Of a stretch of 64,000 nt of DNA, positions 15,157 to 23,389 are shown one piece after another (positions within the stretch are counted from its first letter, which is position 1; every line of letters begins with the position of its first letter). The notes below the pieces were generated by a model. It did no database searches. It worked only from the letters and a program-made list of their open reading frames with translations, and was not told where the DNA came from. The translations under genes were made by a program, and so were the position numbers. The stretch comes from 40CM-4-69-5 sp036556905 (GTDB taxonomy: Bacteria; Methylomirabilota; Methylomirabilia; Rokubacteriales; CSP1-6), in assembly GCA_036556905.1 (NCBI GenBank), contig DATBIM010000094.1, positions 1 through 64,000 on the forward strand, in the 5' to 3' direction.

Positions 15157-17080
15157 GGGCGGCCACCGCCTCGGACAACTCCTCCCACTCCCGGAGCAGC
15201 CAGGCCACTTGCTCTTCGGCGCGCTTGCGTTCGAGGGCGAGCGCTCTGACTCGCTCGCCATCGGTGTAGAGGCCGGGATCGGTGAGCGCCTCGCCGAGGT
15301 CTCGTACCCGCGCCTCAAGAGCGCTGATCTGCGCCTCGACCTCTCCGAGGCGCCGCTGCAGTTCCCGCACGGCCCGGCTCGACCGCTGTTGCCCGCGCCG
15401 ACGGCCCCCCCGACCCTCCACCGGTTCGGCGGCCGGAGCCGGCGTCGCCGGCCGGCGCGGCCGTGCCCCCCGGGGCGCCTCCAGCGCGACGGCGCGCTTG
15501 GCCGCGAGGTAGGAGTCGTAGTCGCCGAGATGCGTGCTGAGGTGGCCGGCGGCGACCTCGACCACCTTGGTGGCGATGCGGTTGATGAAATAGCGATCGT
15601 GCGAGATGAAGACGATCGTCCCCGCAAACGAGGCCAGGGCCTCCTCCAGCACCTCGCGGGAGGCCAGGTCCAGATGGTTCGTCGGCTCATCCAGGCAGAG
15701 CAGGGTCGCCGGACGAGCCAGCATCCGGGCCAGAGCCAGACGAGCCTTTTCGCCCCCCGACAGCACGCCAACCCGCTTGTCCACGTCATCACCGGAGAAA
15801 AGAAAGGTGCCCAGGATCGTGCGCAACCGGGTGAGCCCGCTCTCAGGCGCCACCGCGGTGAGCTCCTCCAGCACCGTGCGAGCGGGATCCAGGGCGTCGA
15901 GCTGATGCTGCGCGTAATAGTGCACGGTGACGTGAGCCCCCAACGCTCGCTCCCCGCGCTCGAAGGGGAGCACCCCGGCCAGGATCCGGAGCAGCGTGGA
16001 CTTGCCGGCGCCGTTGACGCCCACCAGGGCCACCCGTTCGCCGCGCTCCACGTCGAAGTCCACACCCGCGTAGACCACGAGGTCGCCGTACGCCTTGTGC
16101 ACCCCAGCCAGGTGGGCCACCCGACGGCCCGTGCGCGGAGGCTCGGGAAACGCGAAGCGGATCCGCCGATCCTCGGCCGTCACCGCAATCCGCTCCATGC
16201 GCGCCAGCATCTTGACGCGGCTCTGCACCTGGCGGGCCTTGGTGGCCTTGTAGCGGAACCGCTCGATGAAGCGTTCGATCTCGGCCACACGCTTGGCCTG
16301 GTTCCGGGCGCGGGCTTCGAGCAGCTCGTGCCGAGCCTCGCGCTCCACCAGGTAGTCATCGTAGCTGCCCGGGTAGAGGGCCAGGCCCTCCGGCCCCAGC
16401 TCGGCAATGGAGGAAACCATGCGATTGAGGAAGTACCGATCGTGAGACACGACCACCACCGTGCCCGGGTACGTGGCCAGGAAGCTTTCCAGCCAGGCCA
16501 GGGACTCGAGGTCGAGATGGTTGGTCGGCTCGTCGAGTAGCAAGAGCCCCGGGCGCAACAGCAGCAGGCGCGCCAGCGCTGCCCGCATGCGCCAGCCTCC
16601 CGAGAACTCGGCGAGGGGTCGTGACAGCTCGCCGGCGGCAAAGCCCAGGCCGCCGAGGATGGCCCGCGCCTCGGTCTCCAGCCGGTACCCGCCGAGGGCC
16701 TCGAAGCGATGCTGCAACTCACCGTAGCGAGCGGTGAGCGCGTCGTCGGGGGCGGTACTCAGCGCGACGGCGACCTCCTCCATGTCCCGCTCCAGCTGCC
16801 AGACCTCCTCGAATCCGCTCAGCGCCATCCCCAGCACCGAGCCGCCTGCCGTCCCTCCGACTTCCTGCGGTAGATAGCCGACGCTGGCCTCGCGCGCGCG
16901 ACTGATCCGGCCGGCGTCAGCCTCCTCGAGGCCAGCCATAATGCGACACAATGTCGTCTTGCCCGCGCCGTTGGGGCCTACGAGCCCGATGCGCTCACCG
17001 GCGGCCAGGCGCCAGTCGAGCCCTCGAAACAGGCTCTGGCCGCCATATGCCTTGCTGACTCCCTCAAGCTGGATGAGCAT
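15149..17080 (-). CDS. ABC-F family ATP-binding protein (Uup/EttA-like)
   Basis: 643 residues with two ABC ATPase domains and no membrane segments. The first has GPNGAGKTT, the signature FSGGWRMRAALARLLL and LLLDEPTNHLDLES. The second has GVNGAGKST, LSGGEKARLALARML and CLDEPTNHLD. Between them is the ABC-F linker (P-site tRNA-interaction region), with basic sequence such as RFRYKATKARQVQSR. The C-terminal 80 or so residues form an Arg/Glu-rich coiled coil after a Pro/Ala-rich hinge, as in Uup. The family acts on stalled or initiating ribosomes. Start ATG at 17080, five bases after the AhpD-like gene stops. Confidence 0.9.
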   Translation of the reverse strand: MLIQLEGVSKAYGGQSLFRGLDWRLAAGERIGLVGPNGAGKTTLCRIMAGLEEADAGRISRAREASVGYLPQEVGGTAGGSVLGMALSGFEEVWQLERDMEEVAVALSTAPDDALTARYGELQHRFEALGGYRLETEARAILGGLGFAAGELSRPLAEFSGGWRMRAALARLLLLRPGLLLLDEPTNHLDLESLAWLESFLATYPGTVVVVSHDRYFLNRMVSSIAELGPEGLALYPGSYDDYLVEREARHELLEARARNQAKRVAEIERFIERFRYKATKARQVQSRVKMLARMERIAVTAEDRRIRFAFPEPPRTGRRVAHLAGVHKAYGDLVVYAGVDFDVERGERVALVGVNGAGKSTLLRILAGVLPFERGERALGAHVTVHYYAQHQLDALDPARTVLEELTAVAPESGLTRLRTILGTFLFSGDDVDKRVGVLSGGEKARLALARMLARPATLLCLDEPTNHLDLASREVLEEALASFAGTIVFISHDRYFINRIATKVVEVAAGHLSTHLGDYDSYLAAKRAVALEAPRGARPRRPATPAPAAEPVEGRGGRRRGQQRSSRAVRELQRRLGEVEAQISALEARVRDLGEALTDPGLYTDGERVRALALERKRAEEQVAWLLREWEELSEAVAAHE

Positions 17081-17085
17081 CCGAC

Positions 17086-17433
17086 CTACCCTCGACGGGC
17101 CTCCCTGAACTGTTCCAGCACGGCGAAGGCGTGGCGTGCGGACTTGACGGCCAGCGTGCCTCCCATGAGCAACCCAACGTCGAGCGTCTCGGCGATCTCC
17201 GCCTCCGTCGCGCCCTGGTCGAGGACCTCCTCGACCCGGTGATCGATTCAGTCGAAGCAGTTCTGCGAGACCGCCACCGCCAGCGCCGTCAACTCCTTGT
17301 GCTTCTTCGACAGCGCGCCATCGGCGAAGACCCTGTCGCCGACCTCGCGGAAGGCCGCGTACACCTTCATCGGGGACTTGAGAATCAGGCCATTGAGCCG
17401 CTTCTTTTCCTTGTTCCGCTCGTGGACGTGCAT
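17086..17433 (-). CDS. AhpD-like carboxymuconolactone decarboxylase family selenoprotein (candidate, UGA read as Sec62)
   Basis: Read through one in-frame TGA (17250-17248), the frame gives 115 residues, a normal length for the CMD/AhpD family. The family active site is CxxC followed by His; here it reads C59-F-D-[TGA62]-I-D-H65, so the TGA falls exactly on the resolving cysteine. Family sequence continues after it (HRVEEVLDQGATEAEIAE, then GLLMGGTLAVKSARHAF), so this is not a decayed end. AAGGAG lies six bases before the ATG at 17433. A perfect hairpin begins 11 bases after the TGA (separate entry). Likely a thiol/selenol peroxidase or disulfide reductase. Automated gene callers would truncate it at 17248. 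Confidence 0.8.
17217..17250 (-). promoter_or_regulatory. candidate bacterial SECIS element with its UGA codon
   Basis: The TGA (17250-17248) is followed by 11 bases, then GGTCGAG (17236-17230), the loop GAGGTC and CTCGACC (17223-17217), a perfect seven-pair stem, or eight pairs with an AGGU tetraloop. Bacterial SECIS elements are short hairpins in the coding region just after the UGA whose apical loop contains GU for SelB binding; the E. coli fdhF loop has a closely similar AGGU at nearly the same distance. I see no bulged U comparable to fdhF. Confidence 0.65.
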
Positions 17434-17449
17434 CGCTAGCTCCTTGGCG

Positions 17450-17956
17450 TTATTGGGGGCCTGTGGTGAGGTCGACGGCCCGCGTTTCGGCCATGCAACG
17501 CAGGGCCAAGAGTACCCGGACGACACACTGCTGGACCAGCAACGCATCCTGGGTGAACGGGTCGCTCAGCCATTCGCGCGCCCACCCCCCTCGCTCGTTG
17601 GCGAACCCGAGCGTGGGCGAAAGCTTCTGGAGTCGCAGCAGGAGATCATCCGGGGGCAGACCGGAGGCACGCAGCCGGGTCACCACGGCGGCGCGCACGG
17701 CGGCGTTCCAGATCCCGGTGAGCCCCTCCAGCAAGGCCTGGTAGCAGGTCAAGCCCTCCCGGTCCTGGAACTGCTGGAGGACTGCCGGTACGAAGGCGCT
17801 GACCACCGGATCGCCATCGTCGTCGACGCCGAACAGGGGGCCGATGACGGGATCCGCCTGGGCCTGAGGCAGCTCGGCCACCAGCGTGGCCGCCGCGGCG
17901 GCCGGGACTGCCGGCATCTGGGCCAAACGCTCGAGCAAGGGCAGGTCGTTGGCCAT
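17450..17956 (-). CDS. hypothetical protein
   Basis: 168 residues, predominantly helical and rich in Ala, Leu and Val, without signal peptide or clear membrane helix. The opening MANDLPLLERLAQ is preceded by AGGAGG at good spacing. The middle GLTCYQALLEGLTGIWNAAV and the later DALLVQQCVVRVLLALRC contain the only two cysteine clusters. I recognise no family. It sits between an MFS exporter (stop four bases upstream of its start) and the candidate selenoprotein (16 bases downstream), so all three are probably co-transcribed; a partner role in peroxide or thiol chemistry is speculation. Confidence 0.65.
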   Translation of the reverse strand: MANDLPLLERLAQMPAVPAAAAATLVAELPQAQADPVIGPLFGVDDDGDPVVSAFVPAVLQQFQDREGLTCYQALLEGLTGIWNAAVRAAVVTRLRASGLPPDDLLLRLQKLSPTLGFANERGGWAREWLSDPFTQDALLVQQCVVRVLLALRCMAETRAVDLTTGPQ

Positions 17957-17959
17957 CCA

Positions 17960-19372
17960 TCATCCTCCTGCGCGGGTGGGCTCGCTCCGGACCTCGGCAC
18001 GCGCCAGGTCGCGGGCTCGCCCGGGCGGCACCAGGAAGGCCGAGGCGAGCGCCGCCACGCACACCACGAGCCCCACGAGGAACACGCCGTGGAGCGCGGC
18101 CTCCAACGACAGCCCGGCGGCCAGCCGACCGGCCATCATCGCGCCCATCAGACTCAGGCCCAGGGCGCCCCCGACCGCCCGGAAGAACTGCGTCATCGAC
18201 GTCGCGATCCCGAGATCGGTCCGGGGCACCGCGCTCTGGACGGCGATCAGCATGGGCACCATGTTCATCCCCATCCCGACCCCGCCGAGCAGCATGGCTC
18301 GCATGGCCGCGCCCGGAGTCAGGCTGTCGTCCCAGCGGGCCAGGAGCGCGAAGGCTGCCACCAGACAAATCATGCCGGTCATCACCACGACACGGTAACC
18401 GATCCTGAGCACGAGCCGGGCGCTGATCACGGACAGCGCCACCCACCCCAACACGAAGGGCGTCAGCACGAAGCCGGCCTGGGTCGCCGAGGTCCCGACC
18501 ACGGATTGCAAGAACAGGGGCACGAAGGAGATCGCGCCGAACATGGCCATGCCGGCCAGGAAGCCGGTGCCGGTCGCCGCCACCACCACCCGGTTCTCGA
18601 ACAGGCGCAAGGGCACGATCGGATCGGGAGCCCGCCGCTCGACCAGAACGAACGCAGCCAGGGTGACCACCCCGAAGGCCAGAGATCCGGCGACGGCGGG
18701 ACGGGTCCAGGACACCGTCCGACCCGCCTCGACGACCCCCAGGAGTATCGCCGAGACGCCGAGGGCGAAGAGCGCCACGCCCGCGTAATCGATTGTCGGG
18801 CGTCGGCGCATCGGCGTCTCGCTTCGCAGCGCGGAGGCGAGTAGTGCCATGGCCACCGCTCCGAATGGCAGATTGACGTAGAAGACCCAGCGCCAGGAGG
18901 CGTGGTCGGTCAAGAGTCCGCCGACGAGCGGGCCCAGCAGCGAGGCGACGCCCCACACCCCGGAGATGTAACCCTGCAGCCTGGCCCGCCGCTCGAGCCC
19001 GAACAGGTCGGCGACGATGGTCATGCCGATCGTCATCAACGAGCCCGCGCCCAGCCCTTGCAGCATCCGGAACACGATGAGCTCCGCCATCGTGCGCGCC
19101 GCTCCCGAGAGCGCCGAGCCCAGCAGGAAGAGAATCAGGCCAGCCAGATAGGTGGAACGCCGGCCGAACAGATCCGAGAGGCGACCCCAGAGGGGCATCG
19201 CCACCGTCGACGTCAGCAGGAACCCCGAAAAGACCCACGAGTAGATGTGGATGCCGCCCAGGTGCTCGACGACCGTGGGCATGGCCGTGGCCACCACCGT
19301 GGATTCCAGAGCGGCCAGAAAAATGGAGAGGACGATGCCGGCCAGCGCCCGCCGGCGGCGAGCTTCCTCCAT
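17960..19372 (-). CDS. MFS drug-export transporter, DHA2 (14-helix) family
   Basis: 470 residues starting MEEARRRRALAGIVLSIFLA at 19372, where the ATG overlaps the preceding TGA (TGATG). Family motifs are LDSTIV-like ALESTVVATAMPTVV in helix 1, motif A as GRLSDLFGRR between helices 2 and 3, and motif C-like GVASLLGPLVGGLLTD near helix 5. About 14 hydrophobic helices are visible, as in EmrB/QacA proton-coupled multidrug exporters. The upstream open frame to 19894 is a shadow. The substrate is not predictable. No TetR-type regulator is adjacent. Confidence 0.88.
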   Translation of the reverse strand: MEEARRRRALAGIVLSIFLAALESTVVATAMPTVVEHLGGIHIYSWVFSGFLLTSTVAMPLWGRLSDLFGRRSTYLAGLILFLLGSALSGAARTMAELIVFRMLQGLGAGSLMTIGMTIVADLFGLERRARLQGYISGVWGVASLLGPLVGGLLTDHASWRWVFYVNLPFGAVAMALLASALRSETPMRRRPTIDYAGVALFALGVSAILLGVVEAGRTVSWTRPAVAGSLAFGVVTLAAFVLVERRAPDPIVPLRLFENRVVVAATGTGFLAGMAMFGAISFVPLFLQSVVGTSATQAGFVLTPFVLGWVALSVISARLVLRIGYRVVVMTGMICLVAAFALLARWDDSLTPGAAMRAMLLGGVGMGMNMVPMLIAVQSAVPRTDLGIATSMTQFFRAVGGALGLSLMGAMMAGRLAAGLSLEAALHGVFLVGLVVCVAALASAFLVPPGRARDLARAEVRSEPTRAGG

Positions 19373-19698
19373 CAGTGCCCACCCGTGCAGCCGGCGCACC
19401 TGCACAGCGTGCGAAGCTCGGGATACGGGTACAGACTCTCGTGATTGTCGCCCCACACGATGCGGAGCCCGCCCTCGGTGCGCGTGATCTCTGTCGGCCA
19501 CCCCATCGCCGCGGTGAGGGCCGCGGTGTCGTCGCAGGAGCCGCAGGCGCAAGCGCGACGCAGTCCCTCGAACGGATAGATGGATCCGTGATCGTCGCCC
19601 CACGTGACGCCGACCGCGTAGCGGCCCACCAGATGAACGTCCTTTGGGGCGTTGGGGTCGGGTTGCCCGAGGAGCGGCAGCAGGAGCTTGCGGTTCAC
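19372..19698 (-). CDS. DUF971 / gamma-butyrobetaine hydroxylase-like N-terminal domain protein
   Basis: 108 residues containing two similar halves, VTWGDDHGSIYPFEGLRRAC with ACGSC and RIVWGDNHESLYPYPELRTL with CRCAGC. The WxDxHxxxYPxxxLR pattern and Cys triplets are those of DUF971 (the zinc-binding N-terminal domain of gamma-butyrobetaine hydroxylase), which bacteria often encode alone near Fe-S assembly genes. Both halves carry the cysteine cluster here, which is unusual since the second half of the typical domain lacks it. The start is GTG at 19698 in a GTGA overlap with the glycosylase gene. Confidence 0.75.
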   Translation of the reverse strand: MNRKLLLPLLGQPDPNAPKDVHLVGRYAVGVTWGDDHGSIYPFEGLRRACACGSCDDTAALTAAMGWPTEITRTEGGLRIVWGDNHESLYPYPELRTLCRCAGCTGGH

Positions 19699-20615
19699 GA
19701 CCCGCTCCCGGCCGCCGAACGCTCCAGCCGCACACCCGCCAGCAGGTAATGCACAGCCAGGTTCTGGTAGGCGCCCCACACCCGGGCCCGCCGGCGGATC
19801 GCTTCTTCGCTCGCCAGGCGGCCACGGCCATAGTAGCGGGCAAAGGCTTTGCGCACACCCAGGTCACCGGCGGCACAAACATCGCCACGCCCAAGACAGC
19901 GGGCGAGATACCAGTCGGCCGTCCACCGACCGAGGCCGTGGAGCGCCGTCAGCCGAGCGATGACCTCCCGGTCAGCGGCCCCGGCCAGGGCCGGGGGGTC
20001 GAGCGCTCCCGACTCGATGGCCCGTGCCACCCCTCGGATCGCAACGGCCTTCGTCTGTGAGAATTGCATGGCGCGCAACGCCGCTACGCGGGCCCGGGCG
20101 AGCGCCCCGGGTTCCGGGAATGCCCAGACGGTGTCGCCGCCGATCCTCACCGGTGCCCCGTATCGCCGCACCAGCCGGGCGCGGAGTGCGAAGGCGAAGG
20201 TCAGGTTCACCTGCTGGGCACAGATGGCGCCGACGAGCATCTCCAACCCCGTGGGGGCCAGCGTCGGCCGCAGGCCGTAGAGCGGCTCGATGAGCCCCGC
20301 CAACACGGGATCGGCCTTCGCCATCCGATAGAACCCGGGCAGGTCGAAGTCCAGGCCGAAAATCGCGCGGACCTCCCGCCCGATGGCGGCGGCGGTGGCG
20401 GCGTCACGGGCTCCGGGCGCCCGGATATCGAGTCGGGCCTGTTCCACGGGGCCACGACCTCGGACCTCGTACGGCACGAGCCGGCCATCGTGCCGCAGGA
20501 CCCGACGGAACACCTCACCGGCCACGCGATTGGCGGGATCCTCGCCCCAGATCCGGTATCGGGCCAACGTGGCGCGCACGTCGAGTGGGCCGTCCGGATT
20601 CAGGGTGATGTTCAT
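19695..20615 (-). CDS. DNA-3-methyladenine glycosylase II (AlkA-like)
   Basis: 306 residues with an AlkA-type beta-rich N-terminal domain and a HhH-GPD domain. The helix-hairpin-helix is at LTALHGLGRWTADWYLARCL and the catalytic aspartate follows in AAGDLGVRKAF. The segment EMLVGAICAQQVNLTFAFAL is the conserved opening of the glycosylase domain. The enzyme removes alkylated purines in base excision repair. No Ada-type regulator is adjacent. Downstream genes are coupled by four-base overlaps. ATG start at 20615. Confidence 0.88.
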   Translation of the reverse strand: MNITLNPDGPLDVRATLARYRIWGEDPANRVAGEVFRRVLRHDGRLVPYEVRGRGPVEQARLDIRAPGARDAATAAAIGREVRAIFGLDFDLPGFYRMAKADPVLAGLIEPLYGLRPTLAPTGLEMLVGAICAQQVNLTFAFALRARLVRRYGAPVRIGGDTVWAFPEPGALARARVAALRAMQFSQTKAVAIRGVARAIESGALDPPALAGAADREVIARLTALHGLGRWTADWYLARCLGRGDVCAAGDLGVRKAFARYYGRGRLASEEAIRRRARVWGAYQNLAVHYLLAGVRLERSAAGSGS

Positions 20616-20680
20616 CAGAGGATCACGCGGAGTCCAAGTGTATCAGAGCCCCTGGCCTCCTCACCGAAGCCGGGTCGCGA

Positions 20681-22057
20681 TCAGAACGGCTGGGGCTGGC
20701 GGTGGAGCTCCGCGACGTTCTCGAAACGGGCGTACTGCGGCAGGAACACGACCTTCACCGTTCCCACCGGGCCGTTACGCTGCTTGCCGATGATGAGCTC
20801 GGTGATGTTCACCTCGTCGGGGGGCAGGTCCTCCTTGTAGAGCGAGGGCCGGTAGAGGAAGAGAATGAGGTCGGCGTCCTGTTCCAGCGCGCCCGATTCT
20901 CTCAGGTCGCTCAGTTGGGGTCGAAAGTCTCGGGTGGCCCGCGACTCCACGGCCCGGGAGAGCTGCGACAGGGCGACCACGGGGACGTTGAGCTCCTTGG
21001 CCAGCGCCTTCAGGGACCGGGAGATTTCCGAGATCTCCTGCTGCCGGCTCTCCATGGACGCCCGGCCCCGCATGAGCTGCAGGTAGTCGATGATGAGCAG
21101 ATCCAGCCCGTGCTCGGCCTTCATCCGGCGGGCCTTCGCCCGGGCCTCGAGCACCGTCAATCCCGGCGAGTCATCGATGAAGATGGCCGCTTCGCTCAGC
21201 CGCCCGGCCGCCGCCGTGAGGCGATGCCAGTCGGAGGCCGACAGGCGTCCGGTGCGTACCCCCTGGGAGTCCACTTTGGCTTCCGAGCAGAGCATCCGCT
21301 GCACGAGCTGGGGCGCCGACATCTCCAGGCTGAGGATCAGCACCTTCCCGCGCAACGTGATGCCGACATGCTGCGCGATGTTGAGACAGAAGGCGGTCTT
21401 GCCCATACTCGGGCGACCGGCGATGATGACGAAGTCCGCGGGTTGCAGACCCGAGGTCTCCAGGTCGAGCTTCTCGAAGCCGGTGGCCACGCCGGTGACG
21501 TGCTCCTTCCGCTCGTAGAGCCGCTCGATGTACTCGAAGGTGTTCCTGAGGATCTTCCCGATCGGCAGCGCGCTGCCCTCCAGGCGGCGCTCGGCCAGCC
21601 CGAAGATCCGTCGTTCGGCGTCATCGACGAGGCTCTGGACGTCCTCCTTGGCGTCGAACGCCTGGGTGATGATCTGCGTCGAGGTCTGGATCAGCTCGCG
21701 CAGCACAGCCATGTCGCGGACGATGCTGGCGTAGGCCCCGAGGTGGGCGGCGATGGAGGCGTGCTCGACCAGCAGGGCCAGGGCGGCGGGCCCGCCCACC
21801 GCCTCCAGGCCCGTGGTCCGCCGCAATTCCTCGCTGAGGGTGATCAGGTCGACCGGCTCGCCCCGGTCGAATAACCTGAGCATGGTCGCGTAGATGTTCC
21901 GGTGAGCCTCGGTGTAGTAGTCGGTGGGGCGGAGGAGCTCGATGACCCGCGGCAGGCTCTCCCGGCCCTCGAGGAGCACGGCGCCCAGGACCGCGCGCTC
22001 GGCGTCCAGATTGTGCGGCGGGATCCGCGCGGGAACTTCCAGTGGGCTTATTGCCAT
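20681..22057 (-). CDS. dnaB: replicative DNA helicase DnaB
   Basis: 458 residues: N-terminal DnaG-interacting helical domain (PHNLDAERAVLGAVLLEG), linker, then the RecA-like motor. Walker A is IIAGRPSMGKTAFCLNIA, the glutamate-bearing DnaB motif ILSLEMS follows, Walker B is LLIIDYLQLM, and QISRSLKALAKEL with ALSQLSRAVE completes the core; there is no intein. Hexameric DnaB unwinds ahead of the fork. Start ATG at 22057. It is the distal member of the rpsF-ssb-rpsR-rplI-dnaB order seen in many bacteria, 180 bases after rplI with no gene between. Confidence 0.95.
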   Translation of the reverse strand: MAISPLEVPARIPPHNLDAERAVLGAVLLEGRESLPRVIELLRPTDYYTEAHRNIYATMLRLFDRGEPVDLITLSEELRRTTGLEAVGGPAALALLVEHASIAAHLGAYASIVRDMAVLRELIQTSTQIITQAFDAKEDVQSLVDDAERRIFGLAERRLEGSALPIGKILRNTFEYIERLYERKEHVTGVATGFEKLDLETSGLQPADFVIIAGRPSMGKTAFCLNIAQHVGITLRGKVLILSLEMSAPQLVQRMLCSEAKVDSQGVRTGRLSASDWHRLTAAAGRLSEAAIFIDDSPGLTVLEARAKARRMKAEHGLDLLIIDYLQLMRGRASMESRQQEISEISRSLKALAKELNVPVVALSQLSRAVESRATRDFRPQLSDLRESGALEQDADLILFLYRPSLYKEDLPPDEVNITELIIGKQRNGPVGTVKVVFLPQYARFENVAELHRQPQPF

Positions 22058-22237
22058 ACCTCGGCTTGCCGCATCGGGTGATCCTTTAGCGGAGGGCGGC
22101 TTCTCGTCAACAAAATTCGCTCAACTGCTCGCATTGGTGGACAAGGATGTGGACAGCAGGGGGGCTGCGGGTGGACATCCGGTGGATGGTGGCGCGTCGC
22201 CGCGATTCCTCGGCGCCAGGCCCGGGGCGCCGATACG

Positions 22238-22681
22238 CTACTGACGCGCGATGATCACGCGAAGCTGCGCGGCCACCTCGGGATGGAGTCGGATGCTGAC
22301 GGCAGTCTCGCCCAGCGCCTTGATCGGCTCGTCGAGCTGGACCCGACGCCGCTCGACGGCCACGCCACGGTTAGCGAGGAAATCGACGACGTCCTGGGAC
22401 GTGACCGAGCCGAACAGCTTGCCCTCCTCGGAGGCCTGTCGAGTCACCTCGAACACGAGCCCTTCGATCCGGGCGCCCAGCGCCTCGGCGTCAGCCTTGA
22501 TGCGCTGGGCCTTGGTGTCCTGCTGGGTCTTGATCTGCGAGAGATTTTTGAGATTTCCCGGGGTGGCCGTGAGGGCCAGCTTCTTGGGAATGAGGAAGTT
22601 GCGAGCGTACCCGTCGGATACGTCACGGACCTCACCCCGACGTCCGACCTTGGCCACATCGTCCAGCAGGATGACCTTCAT
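22238..22681 (-). CDS. rplI: 50S ribosomal protein bL9
   Basis: 147 residues. The start MKVILLDDVAKVGRRGEV and the signature GYARNFLIPKKLA are canonical for the N-terminal 23S-binding domain; the central helix and C-terminal domain (EEGKLFGSVTSQDVVDFL) complete the protein. Start ATG at 22681, eight bases downstream of the rpsR stop. Followed by a 180-base gap before dnaB that contains no gene. Confidence 0.96.
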   Translation of the reverse strand: MKVILLDDVAKVGRRGEVRDVSDGYARNFLIPKKLALTATPGNLKNLSQIKTQQDTKAQRIKADAEALGARIEGLVFEVTRQASEEGKLFGSVTSQDVVDFLANRGVAVERRRVQLDEPIKALGETAVSIRLHPEVAAQLRVIIARQ

Positions 22682-22689
22682 CACACCCC

Positions 22690-22938
22690 CTAGTCGGTGG
22701 CCACGTATGGCAGGAGCGCCACCGTGCGGGCCCGCCTGACCGCGTGGGTGAGCTGACGCTGGTGCCGGGCGCAACTCCCCGAGATGCGCCGCGGAATGAT
22801 CTTTCCCCGCTCGCTGATATACGTCCTCAGCCGGCGCACGTCTTTGTAGTCGACCAGGTCGACCTTTTCCACACAAAACTTGCAGACCTTGCGCCGGCCG
22901 AACCGCCGGCGTTTGACCGGTTTCTGTGGCGTTGGAAT
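22690..22938 (-). CDS. rpsR: 30S ribosomal protein bS18, apparent ATT start
   Basis: 82 residues when started at ATT 22938. Conserved S18 features are RRRFGRRKVCKFC, VDYKDVRRLRTYISERGKI and the C-terminal ARHQRQLTHAVRRARTVALL. No ATG, GTG or TTG exists between the in-frame upstream TAA and the internal GTG at 22872. That GTG would delete the conserved RRFGRRKVCKFC segment. AGGAGG sits seven bases before the ATT, ideal spacing. AUU is a known rare start (infC of E. coli). Gene order with ssb, rplI and rpsF is classical. Confidence 0.85.
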   Translation of the reverse strand: MPTPQKPVKRRRFGRRKVCKFCVEKVDLVDYKDVRRLRTYISERGKIIPRRISGSCARHQRQLTHAVRRARTVALLPYVATD

Positions 22939-22975
22939 CGCGTCTCCTCCTCGTGGGGGACCTGCCCCCGCTTAC

Positions 22976-23389
22976 TCAGAACGGCACGTCGTCGTCGCTG
23001 CCGGCACTCTCCTCGGCGAAGGCCGGAGCGGCCGCGGGCACAGTAGCGGGCGCGCCTTTGGACCGGGACATGAATTGCACCCGCTCGGCTACGACTTCGG
23101 TGACCGTCCGCTTCTGACCGTCCTTGCCTTCCCAGTCCCGCGTCTGCAGACGTCCCTCGACGAAGATCTGGCTCCCTTTGTCGAGATACTCGCTGCAGCT
23201 CTCGGCCTGCTTGCCCCACACGACCACAGTCACGAAACAGGCCTCCTCACGCTTCTCGCCGCTCTGCGTCGTGTAGTTCCGATTGACGGCCATGCGGAGA
23301 TCCGACACGGCGGTTCCACTTGGCGTGTAACGCAACTCCGGGGGACGAGTCAGATTTCCGATCAGCAGAACTTTGTTGAGGCTCGCCAT
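22976..23389 (-). CDS. ssb: single-stranded DNA-binding protein
   Basis: 137 residues: one OB fold (SLNKVLLIGNLTRPPELRYT, FVTVVVWGKQAE, FVEGRLQTRDWEGKDG) and a Pro/Ala-rich tail ending in the acidic tip DDDVPF that recruits partner proteins. The tail is short. The ATG at 23389 overlaps the rpsF stop (TGATG), indicating coupling. Located between rpsF and rpsR as in the textbook order, so it is almost certainly the essential SSB. Confidence 0.96.
   Translation of the reverse strand: MASLNKVLLIGNLTRPPELRYTPSGTAVSDLRMAVNRNYTTQSGEKREEACFVTVVVWGKQAESCSEYLDKGSQIFVEGRLQTRDWEGKDGQKRTVTEVVAERVQFMSRSKGAPATVPAAAPAFAEESAGSDDDVPF

Noticed and set aside
17248..17547. Truncated CMD gene as a pseudogene ending at TGA 17248
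   Set aside because: The frame continues with well-conserved family sequence to a TAG at 17086, the TGA sits on the active-site Cys position and a hairpin follows it, so recoding fits better than decay.
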